Assembly (NCBI GenBank): GCA_936450465.1
Contig: OW388297.1
Span: forward strand, 50,944,630 to 51,008,629
Reading direction: 5' to 3'
Origin: Gibbula magus
Taxonomy: Eukaryota > Mollusca > Gastropoda > Trochida > Trochidae
DNA: 64,000 nt
In this document: in pieces, positions 48,406-60,500 of the stretch
How positions within the stretch are numbered: position 1 is the first letter of the stretch
Layout: the number at the start of each line of letters is the position of its first letter
Translations under genes and position numbers: made by a program
Notes under the pieces: model-generated
Told to the model about the DNA's origin: nothing
Database searches by the model: none
Seen by the model: the letters and a program-made list of their open reading frames with translations, nothing else

Positions 48406-48699
48406 ACATCGAACATATTCACCAAAAATCACCACCTCATTCACTATATCTACTCAGTTGCCCCCCAAGCTTGCCTTTTTAAAGGCTTTTCTTGTTTCTA
48501 AAGTTATGACACTTCAAACACGAGTTTTTGCTCGTCAAACTCGAGTAGGCCAAAATGGTGTCTCAGCAATAAATCGACAAAAATCGAGGAAAAAGTCGAT
48601 ATTTCATCCCTAGCAAAAGCAATCAATCTCGGAAAGAGTTTTCTACTATCACTTTACATCCCTGATACATTTGTCATAGTTGAATTGTTCGGGTATCTT

Positions 48700-48945
48700 A
48701 CCGTAACAACTTTATTGCAACTTTATAGTAACTACAGGCAATTTTTCGAGCGACCTGCGCTATCTTGGAGGAAGATCCGGATCAGTTCGTACCGAAACCG
48801 GTTCGTCCCAAGGTCCGTTTGTATGGGTCGGTTCTCCCCGTTTTGAGTGGAACCGGTTTTGGTACGAACTGATTCGGAACCTTGTAGGAAATGACCTACA
48901 TTTGCCTGTTATTACTATAAAGTTGCAATAAAGTTGTTACCGTAA
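48700..48945. mobile_element. F5 inverted-repeat element
   Basis: GTAACAACTTTATTGCAACT and TTATAGTAA at 48704-48732 are inverted at 48913-48942. Inner part: a second pairing of GATCAGTTCGTACCGAAACC (48779) with GGTTTTGGTACGAACTGATT (48853). Almost the whole element can fold on itself. Confidence 0.75.
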
Positions 48946-49589
48946 GCATGACATTCACGAAAAACATACTACAACAGCAAAGGATTAATACATAAACGAC
49001 AACCATTTAAGAACACTATTTAAGTTACATTTGAAGAGGGCTGATATGGGTCGATTGCTGATATGGGGTGTGGTATGAAAAATAACATGTTGTAACCTTT
49101 TTATCATATATATTACTAAAGCATGACAAACAGTTTAAAGAAATATTAAGAATTTGATGTATCCATGCGAAAAGTTATAATTTGGAGGCTAGAAGATGAA
49201 TATAACCCTTCAAGTTAGTTTTTTTTTAATTATGTGAGCTATGTCTCTTATTCATCTTTCAAATTAATAGTATATTTAATTAAATAAGTTAAAAGCGTCA
49301 ACAGCATCCTTGTTTAGAGGCTACTCTAAAGTGAACTAGTTATTCTGACACTGCTTCGCTTGTGACGTTACTCTGTGTTAGCGTGCCTGTAAGCAAAGGG
49401 AGATCACTCTGATCTAACGTCACCGGGGCTATTATTGACATTGATTTGCGGACCGGGCTGATATGGCTGATATGGATTATGGGACCAGGCAGCAATATGT
49501 CTGCGGTTTCCAAACCTCTATCATACATGTAAAACATCCCATATCTTTGATAGGTATATGATAACGTGTACAACTGCTGGTTGTTTTTA

Positions 49590-50035
49590 AAGACAAATTC
49601 AAAAGTTTAATGTTTTGATTTTAAAAATCAGTTTGCACTGTTTCTGAAAAATTCTCACAAAAGCTCAAGTTAAAGTTGACCTTGGAACAAAATCACATTC
49701 CATCGACGGTCTTGTTGCTTCGAAACAACAGACAAACATCTGATATATTACTGCTGATCTTCAAGACAAGTTCAAAAGCTAACGTTTTGATTTTAAAAAA
49801 CAGAATGAACTGTTTCTGAAAAATTCTCACAAAAGCTCAAGTTAAAGTTGACCTTGTAACAAAATCATATTCCATCGACGTCCCCTTTGCTTTAAAACAA
49901 CAGACAACTGATAAAATACTGCTAATCTTTTTTAAAGACAGATTTGAAAGTTTAACGTTTTGATTTTAGAATGCACTGAACAAAATCTCACAAAAACTTG
50001 GTCAAAGTTGACTTTGTAACATCATCACATTCCAT
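49590..50035. repeat. Three ~165-bp tandem units reaching into gene B's stop codon
   Basis: Units share TTGATTTTA, TCTCACAAAA, AAAGTTGAC, TTGTAAC and ATTCCATCGAC; the last word occurs at 49697, 49869 and 50029. In the third unit it is the reverse complement of the final codons (VDGM) and stop region of gene B. So the two distal units are extra copies of the exon's end and its 3' flank. Confidence 0.85.
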
Positions 50036-50188
50036 CGACACCCGTGTTGAATCTGACGATCTTGACGACCTTGACGATCCCGACGACGACACAGATGAGG
50101 AGAACGATTCCGAGAGCGACAGAGAGCGACACCAGCGTGGCTGTCATTTCATTGGTCTCGTAGCAGACAGCACTCAAATCTTTGGCAT
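50025..50188 (-). CDS. Gene B coding exon 10 (membrane span, short tail, stop)
   Basis: Acceptor TTTGCAG opens a phase-1 exon that starts AKDLSAVCYETNEMTATL, aligned with IQELKDSKACYQTWEMTAT of gene A. The membrane span runs about 400-423, followed by KVVKIVRFNTGVDGM and TGA at 50027-50025. The tail is only 15 residues and does not resemble gene A's tail. The last four codons and stop lie inside a repeat unit present twice more downstream (see 49590-50035). Confidence 0.9.
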
Positions 50189-51653
50189 CTGCAAAAATAG
50201 TACGTTCTTGAGTAAACGTAATTATTAATTTTATACTTACCTGTTGACAAGCATTTTGTCCTTAGAAGTAGCCTTCACCATTTTATGATTAAGAAATGAC
50301 ACATATATATGTCTCCCTATTATTTAGTGTTAGTGGTAGTAGCACGTTTTTTGAGCTGAAATATATAAGTCGATGAAATGTATTTGAAAAATAGTGTCAC
50401 CAATAGTAAAAACCCCGTCTCTCTTCGGAAAATCAAGTTTAAAATGAGTGTACATGGTTCGGTAAAACCATGGGAATCGTTTTTGTAATTCGAAATAATA
50501 AAATGTGTTCACAATAAAATGGCCACCATGCAATGTTTGCTTTATACGCAACATCGTTATTAATCACTACGGATAATTGGTTTGTGTAATGAGATGTTTT
50601 ACCCAATAAAGTAAATTTAAATGCAATAAACTATCATTATAAATGGGAAATTTACAAAAAATAATGCAAAAAACGTTCTACGGTCCCCTTAACGTATATG
50701 ATACGTCAGGATGTTACAATATACTCTTCTGTCCGTCTGTCAGTCTGTCAGTCTGCCAGTCTTTGGCCGGAATAAACTTTTCACATAAATATAGCAAATA
50801 GATCTAGTGGTACCAGTGGCTGATTCCCTTGCAATATACAATTAACTGTAGCAAGATGCTGGTTTTTGTGAGGAAGGTATTTCATTTGCGAAGAGGACGA
50901 TTGAAATGATTGAAAAGTTTGTTTTTCACATTTGACCAAATATTTATCACAAAATTTGTATCGATCATGTCATAAATAATAAATCGAATTTGTGTTCTGC
51001 TGAAATTGTGTCCTGTGAAATATTATCTAATGTGTTATTTAAGTCAGAGGATATGTCATTATTAGTTGTAATGGGCCACTTGTCAGTTTTAGGGGAAAAA
51101 GAACGGAACAATAACGTTACCTTGTCTCAGACCACTTAAAGCTGCAGGGTCTTTGACCTGGATCTTCGCCTGTACTTTCTTGGGTTCATCACCACTCTCT
51201 CTTTTCTTCCTTTCCTCTCCCCCTTCATCACAGGACACCTGAAATGTGATCCGAAGGTAAGTAAAACAATTATGTATTTCTGTAATAAATGTGATTGGAT
51301 AGATGACGTATTATATATATCATCTGATATTATCTTTCAAAATATTATTATTATTATTATGTATGAACTTTAATGTATTTCCACAAATGTATTTACAAAC
51401 TGATTTGTCTTAAGTTTGTTTTAGGAGAAGCATTTATGCAGGCTAGTGAAGCCTGTTTGCTAATCTTTTTTTCCCAATTTAACTTCTCATATTTCATGTA
51501 CGTGATATGTTATTTGGAAATAAAGATACTGTTTAAATCAAAATATTATTTACATATAGACTGATTCACATATTGTTGAAAACGCCTTTTTTTCACTTGT
51601 CTTACTTCAATTATCTGTAAGAGGTAGGTATAATAACATATATTCAAAAAATC

Positions 51654-51738
<85 letters not shown>

Positions 51739-51900
51739 ACTGGAGATCTTAAACAAATTAATTTTTCCAAAATCTTGCGCCAACAATCTCCCTTAGTGAA
51801 AATCCCTTGGAAATATTGCTTTTACATTCATTTCAAACACAGCTGAAAGTAAGTTTTCAATTTTTAGGATATGAAACGTATGATGAAAGTAAATCTGAAT

Positions 51901-51931
<31 letters not shown>

Positions 51932-54544
51932 GGGGGGGTGGGTGGGGATTTGAAGGGTAAGGAAATATGTTGATAAAAAATATATGACCCTTTTTAAACT
52001 TATATTTTATTGTAAGATATACACACACATGTTTCCGACCCCATATAATAATGTTGCTAATTAAGGAATGTGTTTCCAAGTCTAAATATAATCGATGCCA
52101 TCATTTTACGACAAAAAGCACTGTGGTCGACCGTTATTCGAGGGTACGTGTCTTAACCAAAATACATTATCATGTCCTGATATGAAACCTCTTTCCCATG
52201 TGTCACGTTGTATAGATGTAATTGACATAATTGTTAAGTGTTAAAAAAAACCCGTAAATCCTTAATCAGACGCCGGGCGTCTATTTTTTCATGCGCCATA
52301 GACGTACACTGTCGGCCAAAAGAAACGCCCACTTGATTTTCCTTAAAATAGAATCTGAAATATAATTAATGGTGGTTTCCATGTTATGCTGATACAATAA
52401 TTAATATGAAAGTCAATTGAAATCGTGGAAAAACTGGGATTCAAGTCAATAACATTCATGAAAACCACTCCAAATGAAGACCGCTATTTCCGGTTGATTC
52501 ACTTGCGCACAGTAATCACGTCACGTACATCTGTAGCGTCATCACTAGTTTAATGCGAATGCGTGCCTGTATTGTTGCTCGTGGTTGTATCAAAATCAGT
52601 ATCAAATGTTTTTTTTCTGATAAAGCACTGATCGAAATCTGAACAATTATGTTGTCTCATTTCATCAATCGCAATTTTGTTGTGACATGACAACTTCTGA
52701 ACTTTAAATATATCATGCAGATATGGTGCAACTTCACAATACTATAATGTGACTAAACTTTATAGTTACATTATAGTTTTTACGAAATCTGATAAGATGT
52801 CTGGTAGGCGTTTCTTTTGGCCGACAGTGTATACTCGAGGCAGCCTCCTATACAAGCCAGGCATCTATTTCGTAATAAGGCTTGTAGAGACAGGCGATTA
52901 CGGTAGAGAGCAGCGATTGTAGAATTTAAATACGATTTGTCCTGCGTTTAATTAAGGCAGGCGTTTTATTCTCCTGTGCAAGGGCATCTATTCGAGGCAG
53001 GCTTCTATTCAAAGCAGGCGTCTAATTACGGATTTATGCTATTTTGTATTAGAAACAATAACTTAAGGGTATATCGGGGTGTATTTTGTCGAAACGAAAT
53101 TCGAAAGCATATTCCCGTTTACCCATACATGTATCTACTATTAGTAAATGATTAAACACAGTCAAATTGGACGATATTAATGAAATTAATATTTTGATGA
53201 CTTTACATTTCACAATTTTGAAAACTGAATAGGAACTGAAGCCGTTCATCGGCGCTGCACGTGAGGAAAATTTATCTTTGGTCTAACAGCATCATTGGTT
53301 TTAATATATACTATGTGTTACTACATGAATAGTCTATCATTGTATATATTTTATTGTTGACAAGTTGTAATCTTGGGTTACCTATGGCGTGTTTTCATTT
53401 CACGTTATGCCAAGAAACCAAGATGGCGGACGCTTCCGATAGACCGGTGAAAGAACTTTGTTATAACATGGTTATATTTGGGATAACACTACCTTCAATA
53501 GTACAGTTCTTGTAAATGTGTTACTTTGTTGATAACACATTTGTAACGCCAACTTACTGGTTCACAGCCTGTGCTCTCCTCGCATGTCTTCACGTCACAC
53601 GTTATGTAGAGCTCATCAGAGCCAAGGAACTTGAAAGCGTAGAAGCTGAAACTTGCGTCCATCCCTCCGCCATTAGTGACGTTAGCCTCCATGACGTTGT
53701 CAAGGTCGATATGTGGGCAGCTGACCAATGAAAATGCTCATAAGATAAGATAACACAATCATATAAAGTGGTCTTCTGGGCCTAAATGACATGGGTTCAT
53801 CTAACAAAACTACAACGTGGCATAAACGAAACGACACAGAGTCAAACCCAAAAAGTAATGCTGGATAAAGGTGATTTGATTGTCTGTGATTGGGATATGT
53901 CTCTTAATGAGATATACAAAATTTCCTTCATGAGCATGATATTGCATATGTTTTCTATTATGATTTATGTCAACTTTATTTGATTTTCCGAAATACATCA
54001 ACATCTACATTCTGTCAATCCCGATTTAAAAACCTAATATCCTTCTTTACTATCATTAATCCACAGTGACTGTAATGTTGCCCATATACAATATGTACTA
54101 AAACCCTTTTATATTTAACAATTACCGTTTAGATGAAGATAATAACCGATTCCAAAGAATTAGGTATGTTGCGGCATTTGACAACCATAATTTGTACAAC
54201 CTTCATTAAATACACTTCATAAAGGTTAGTTTTAACAAAAAACACTATATAGTTTCCTGTTTCTTTAACATGTGTCCTACCTGTTGTATATGAATTTGGC
54301 CGCCTTGTACCCTTCGCTGCCAGCTGGCAAATTTGATGCAATGCAGTTCACCAACCGAATGGCATCGAACTCTGAAGAAACATGCAAAAGGTTATTTAAC
54401 TACTATTACTTCTTAGTTTACTAACATTACTTGAACTACTATTACTATTACTAGTGATACATTTTACAAATACAAATTCTTATTCGTTTACTATTACTTA
54501 CTTCTACTAACAACAAGTACTTCTTCTTCTTCTACTACTACTAT

Positions 54545-54589
<45 letters not shown>

Positions 54590-57500
54590 ACTACTTCTAC
54601 CACTACTACTTCTTCTACTACTACTACTTCACTACTTCTACCACTACTACTTCTACTCTACTACTACTACTACTACTTCTACTACTACTACTACTACTAC
54701 TTCTACTACTACTACTACTACTTCTACTACTACTACTTCTACCACTACTTCTACCACTACTACCACTACCACTACTACTACTTCTACTACTACTACTGCT
54801 ACTATTACTACTGCTTCTATTACTACTACTACTACTACTGCTACTACTACTGCTACTACTACTAATACCACTACTACTTTACAACTAACTGCCACTGCTT
54901 CTTTTGCGCCCCATTCAACCTCTGTACGGTAATTGCTTTTACCAATTGCTGTCAAAAACATTTTTAAAAAATCCACATTGTTTGGGGTTTCACAAACTTC
55001 ACATAATATTTCGCGTATGATGTAGGTTTAAATACATCTATCATGTTTCGATTTACAACAGCCTTAGCAAACGCAAAAATACGAAAGTAGAAAATGAAGC
55101 AGTTATAAACCAACATACTCTGAAAGCGACGATATAAATGCTTACTCAACAAACGTCCTTCGAGGTGGCATGTGAAATTCTTACAGTGAGTAAAGTATAG
55201 TTACAATAGTAAATGTAGAAGGCATAAGCAACTTACTAACATCGCCTTCTTCACTGAGAGCGAAGTAGAGGTTCAGGTGAGTGTTCATGTCGACGGAGAC
55301 GACTCCTTCCCCCGTATCAAACAGAGTTATACTTAAATCAATGTCTCCGACAAGTGGACTGAGACTTTTGGTCACTGGGATTAGGGCTCTGAAAGAGTGA
55401 ACAAGATTCAGAATTCAGAAATTGGGAGCCCAACGCTTCTCACGTAAGACAACAACTGACTAGAGAGACTCCCTTCCCTCTCTTGCTGAAGTTTGATGCC
55501 TTTTGCCTCAATTGCTTCACTCTCTGAGGTAGTTTGGAAATGTCACCTTTCTAGATGTATTTTCGAGTCAATGAAAATACTCTTACGTTTTCTTGATTAT
55601 GCTTATTTTAGGTCTCATGATTGTTTAAGGGATGCAGTGGTAAAATATTTTCCTCAGCCACGATATTGAATCGATGAAATTCTTCAAAGACATTTTGAAG
55701 TTGGTGTGATAATCAAGACAAAGTTTATTTGCTTCTCACAACGTTTCCGGGTACTTTTTATACATTAATCGTTATCCACCTGAACAAGCGGCAAGACGTA
55801 ATCTAGCCCAACACCGATGTTAGAAATGAAGAACGACGTTGTTACATGTTCATTGACCTGACTTGATGCAGTATAAGATCAATCAACGGGGTCAGATCTG
55901 GGTAAATTTATTCAGATAACACTGAGCGAGGACATTGAGTTAAGGATAACTTACCCAGTGATCTCTCCAACGTTGATTTCGAAGGTAAGATCGTCAAGAA
56001 CGTCACTGACTCCACATATGAACTCGATGTACTCATCGTAGAGTTTTTGTAGGACAGGATCGAACTGAATAATGACAAATCTTTTTCTCTCTGTCCCCTG
56101 GAACATACATTTTGAGGAATATAATGGGCAAAAGAAACGCTGGGTTTTATATTGACAAAACGTGGATCCATACCTAGAAGCATGATTCAATATCTTGTAA
56201 CCAAATTATGTTGTGACAACTGCACCAACCATGCAATTATGAGGATCGTGACGAATCTGCGGCGTGAGGAGGGAGGGGGAGAGGGGAGGGGGGGGGGGGG
56301 GGGGGGGGGAGAGAGAGAGAGAGGTGGGGGATGGAGGAGAGGGGATGGATGGATGGACGGATAAAAGAATGTTGCAGATAGGTGAAACTGAGACCAGAAT
56401 CCCATAAAGCAACTCTTGGACCATCTTGGGGGACGAATTTGGCAATGTCAGGAACCTCCACTCGACAGCTTAACGTTGACCCCAGGAATCTCGAGGAGAG
56501 CTGTAACGTTTGAACGACGTCGTACCGGGAATAGATGCTAGAGGTTGGAACACTCGATAATGACGAAAACATGTGACTTTGCGTTATAGTTTGACAGCAA
56601 TAAAGACAACGTGATCGAATTATGGACAATCAAGCATCTCTTACAAAAACGCTCATACATTCCGAACTGTTCGGGGCTATCATAGTTTGTTCAACCTGAT
56701 TTAAATTCTCTAAATTAAAGTCATATCTGTTCATATTACCTTTTCATATATTTTAAATGAGCAAATTAAAAGCCAGCTTTTCTTTAGATAAACCTCCACA
56801 GGAGCTTGTATAGCCTAGAAACAACGAATAAAACACCGGTGTTTATACCTTACGATGTTACTATCACAATGTAGAGTTAGAGCTACATGTATACATGACC
56901 CTGTGAGTCACTGGCTTGGGAAGCATCATTATGCATTATATATATTTTCCAAAAATATTGCTGTGTGCCTGACTCTACCTCAGTTGTCAAATGTAAATAC
57001 AACTTCAGCATTATATTGAAGGAATCGTTCCCAAAACAATGCCATAGTCTTCTTTCTCTGCCAAAAGGTATGCAAATGGTTGTCACAACTATTGAATATT
57101 CTGTAACTATTCTGTTTCATTAAGAATTTTGAAGGAATTGTTCCCAAGATAATGACACGTCTCCCCTCCCGTCTTCGAAGAGAGAGGAGAAATGTCAAAG
57201 TTCATAATGAAATGAAGTACAAGTAATTTCGTTATCGTTGTGTATCTCCGATTTTTATACAACTTTAACATTATTCTGAAAAGGAATAGTTACAAAACAG
57301 AATATTTCTTTCTGTTTCTTTGAATGATACAAGCCAATCGAGTTCCTCCCTTGACTAACCCGTGAGTCTCTCAAAGGGCGTTTTAAGACCCGCTTTGTTC
57401 GTTCCGAGATTTAAAGTTGCACTTCTAGCGTTGTCAGTTCATCAGTCCGCCTTTGCAGCAGAGCATTAGGTGAATGTCAGTGCGATGAGGCGGTTCACAA

Positions 57501-60500
57501 ACCAATTCGTCCCACATACTTTCAAAGTAATTTAATTGCCATTGGTTAAAAGTTAATTACTTTAACAGACATAAAAAATAAAAGAATTATACTCTGTATG
57601 AAATTTCGGATAACTCTTTCCAAATCGTGTCCCATATAAAGCATTACACAATCGAGTTTTTCCACCAGCAGTCTTTCGTTTTGTACACAGTGGTTACGTT
57701 TGATTTACTGTTGAGTGTAGATTTTCTCAGAATGGATCTAACAAACCCACATTTGCATTATGACACCTGTGTGGTCTGGTGACTCACCTCGTTGATAGTA
57801 GGTCCACAAGTTTCGTCTGTGTGATCGAGTCGGAGTCTGAATCTATTTCCGGTTTGTGCGAAGTTGCAGGCGCTCGTGTTTCTGGAGTGACTCATGTATA
57901 CGAGCCCCACAAAGTTGTCGATGTGCGGTCTGACTGTCATCCGCATACGTTCACGCTGATAGTTACAGTTCAGGGCATCTGTAATGAATAAGATTGAAAT
58001 TGTGCATGTAGTTACATCAAATGGATCGAATGGACTCACCATTTGCTGTTTTGCAAGGGAAACACCTCTAAACAGGGCGATGTTCAAGAGAGGTTTCAAA
58101 TTAATCGCTAATTGAGCGATTACTTTTAAACCTCTCTTGGACGCGATTGCTCAATGCAGCGCGACGTAGCAAAGCGGGCGAACTCTGAGGTTTTGCACCG
58201 TGTCGTTCAGTAGAGAATGAGCGCTACTTGAGCGCTACATTGAGCGATCAATGAGCGATTATAAGCGCTCGCTGTTATGGAAAGGAGCCCTGGTGTGCAC
58301 TTTTTGTCGCTGCTGTATCGAATTGGCTTGGTCTTAATTTCTAATTCATTGTAAAATATTTCTTATGATAAACTCGCCGCAAATAGCTACGATACTTCCG
58401 AAGCGGCGTTAAGCAATAACCATCTCACTTACTCTTGTGATCAGGATTATTTGAATAACGTCAAACTACATGTAACTACATTTTCATACAGCTGCACGAC
58501 CTATGCAGACTATTGTGGCATGTGTCAATGTTTATAGCTCAGTCGACCGCTATCAGTGAAGTTCAGCAACAATGGGCGCGGCTCGCCGCATGGGTGGTTA
58601 CCCGCTTCCAAGATAACAAAACAGGGAGCGCAATGAGTATGCATTCAGTGTGTATATGTGCGCTATATACATACCCTTATTATAATTAATGTAAGTGTTA
58701 TAATTATACATACATCCCCTTGGAATATTTCAGACGATATATGTTTCGTGACCATCGATTCTCATGGATCCCTAGTGGTAGAAACTATCCCTAAATATGG
58801 ACTCACGATAGACCTATTTTCAATACACTGCGATTGAAGAAAATGCATTTTCTCATCCTTTGAATAACACGATTTGATGTAAATGTTTCCTTTTCTTTAT
58901 AAAAGAAAGGTTTATATCAGAAACCGAAACAGAAATCTAATATATCTAACATGCAGACAGTAAGAATACACAGAATGTTGTATTTCATGTACATTTTTAC
59001 TTGATAAAATCAGGAGGCGAGTAAATCTGTAAATAGAAAGTTGGTTGTTTGTTTTGGTATGATATGACAGGATACACTATATGCTGTTAGAGTGGAAAAA
59101 GAGTGTCAAAATAGAGTGGTAAAGGGGCTGTAGCACGTTGTTAGCAAATTTCCCATTCATAATGATAGTTTATGTCGTTTATATTCACTTCGTGGGTCAC
59201 CATCTTAATACACAAACCAATTATCCGTAATGGTTATAACAGTTGTGCATATAAACCTCAAATTGCATGGCGGCCATTTTAATGTGAACACGTTTTATTT
59301 ATTCGAATTACAAAAATGATTCCCATGAACCATGAACACTCATTTTAAACTTGATTTTCCGAAGAGAGAAGGGTGTGTTGATATGTCTATACATTTCATC
59401 GACTTATTTGATCGCACAAATTTGCCACTGCCCTTTAAAGTGACCGTGTGTTGAGAGGGTGGAATAAGCATTTCAATTACATATAAGAATACAAAGGTAA
59501 CGATATTTCTGCAAAAGACAGATTTTTTAAAAGCTTAAGGTTGAATAAATAGTTAACAGATATAATTAAAACAATAGTAGAAATACATTCAAAAGAACTA
59601 ACTCTCATACTCTTTGAGCATTTCATTGCATTTTTTAAAAAACTAAGTTAAATGTTGAAATTTTGGAGTCAACTATTTCAACCTTCCATTTGTTCATGTC
59701 AATGTTTAATAAGAAAGTGCCAAAATATTGTTTCAACATTCAACGATTGAAAACGTGACTTAACCAGTTGCACCAGAATATTCTGGTTTTGTTTGTTCTG
59801 TTTGTTTTAGCCCATAAACCGGAACCTTCATCTCATATCAAACATTTCATTGGTTAATGATTCCATAACACAATTACCCCCCTTGAGTATCGGTTTTCTG
59901 ATATAAAGTCCCGGAGGAGTAGAGTATTTGAACATTAGGCGCTAGGTAACCAAGGCAACGTTATTTCAAATATATCTTAATTTACAAGAATGAAAATCTA
60001 GCCATTGGATAATTAATTTCACTTTTCTCACGTATTTTATTCGTGTGGATCTACAAATATCTCATGAATATTTAAAAAGCATTCTTACATCTTCGGGTGT
60101 TGCATCTGTTGCCAGTCCATTCTTCTGTACACGTGCATACGCCGCCGTGACATGTTCCCGCATTTCGGCAGAACCCATCAGAGCAACCCACGCCTATCAG
60201 ATCTGCAATGGAGAAATAAGTACACATTTATTTTTTTTCGACGCCCTGTCATCCTTTTATCATCAGTATAGCGAGTAGACAAATTTATAAGCAGTACAAT
60301 ATTTAACGACAATTGGCGTTGATCTGATAAAATTATATGATGTTGTATGATAACATGATGACATCATTTTGAAACAGACATGGGGCTGTGAGCTCGTTAC
60401 ATTGTATATTAGGGGCTTTTTCAACGATTGCATCCATTGCTTTCAACAATACTATATACTAATTATTGCATACTTATATTATATACCTTTTCCACACCCT

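Noticed and set aside
54653..54976. Val/Glu-rich minus-strand frame
   Set aside because: ACT trinucleotide tract translation inside gene B intron 6.
56187..56629. Minus-strand frame considered as an extra gene B exon between exons 4 and 5
   Set aside because: Exons 4 and 5 already join in phase 0 like their gene A counterparts, and the frame runs into a poly-G tract.
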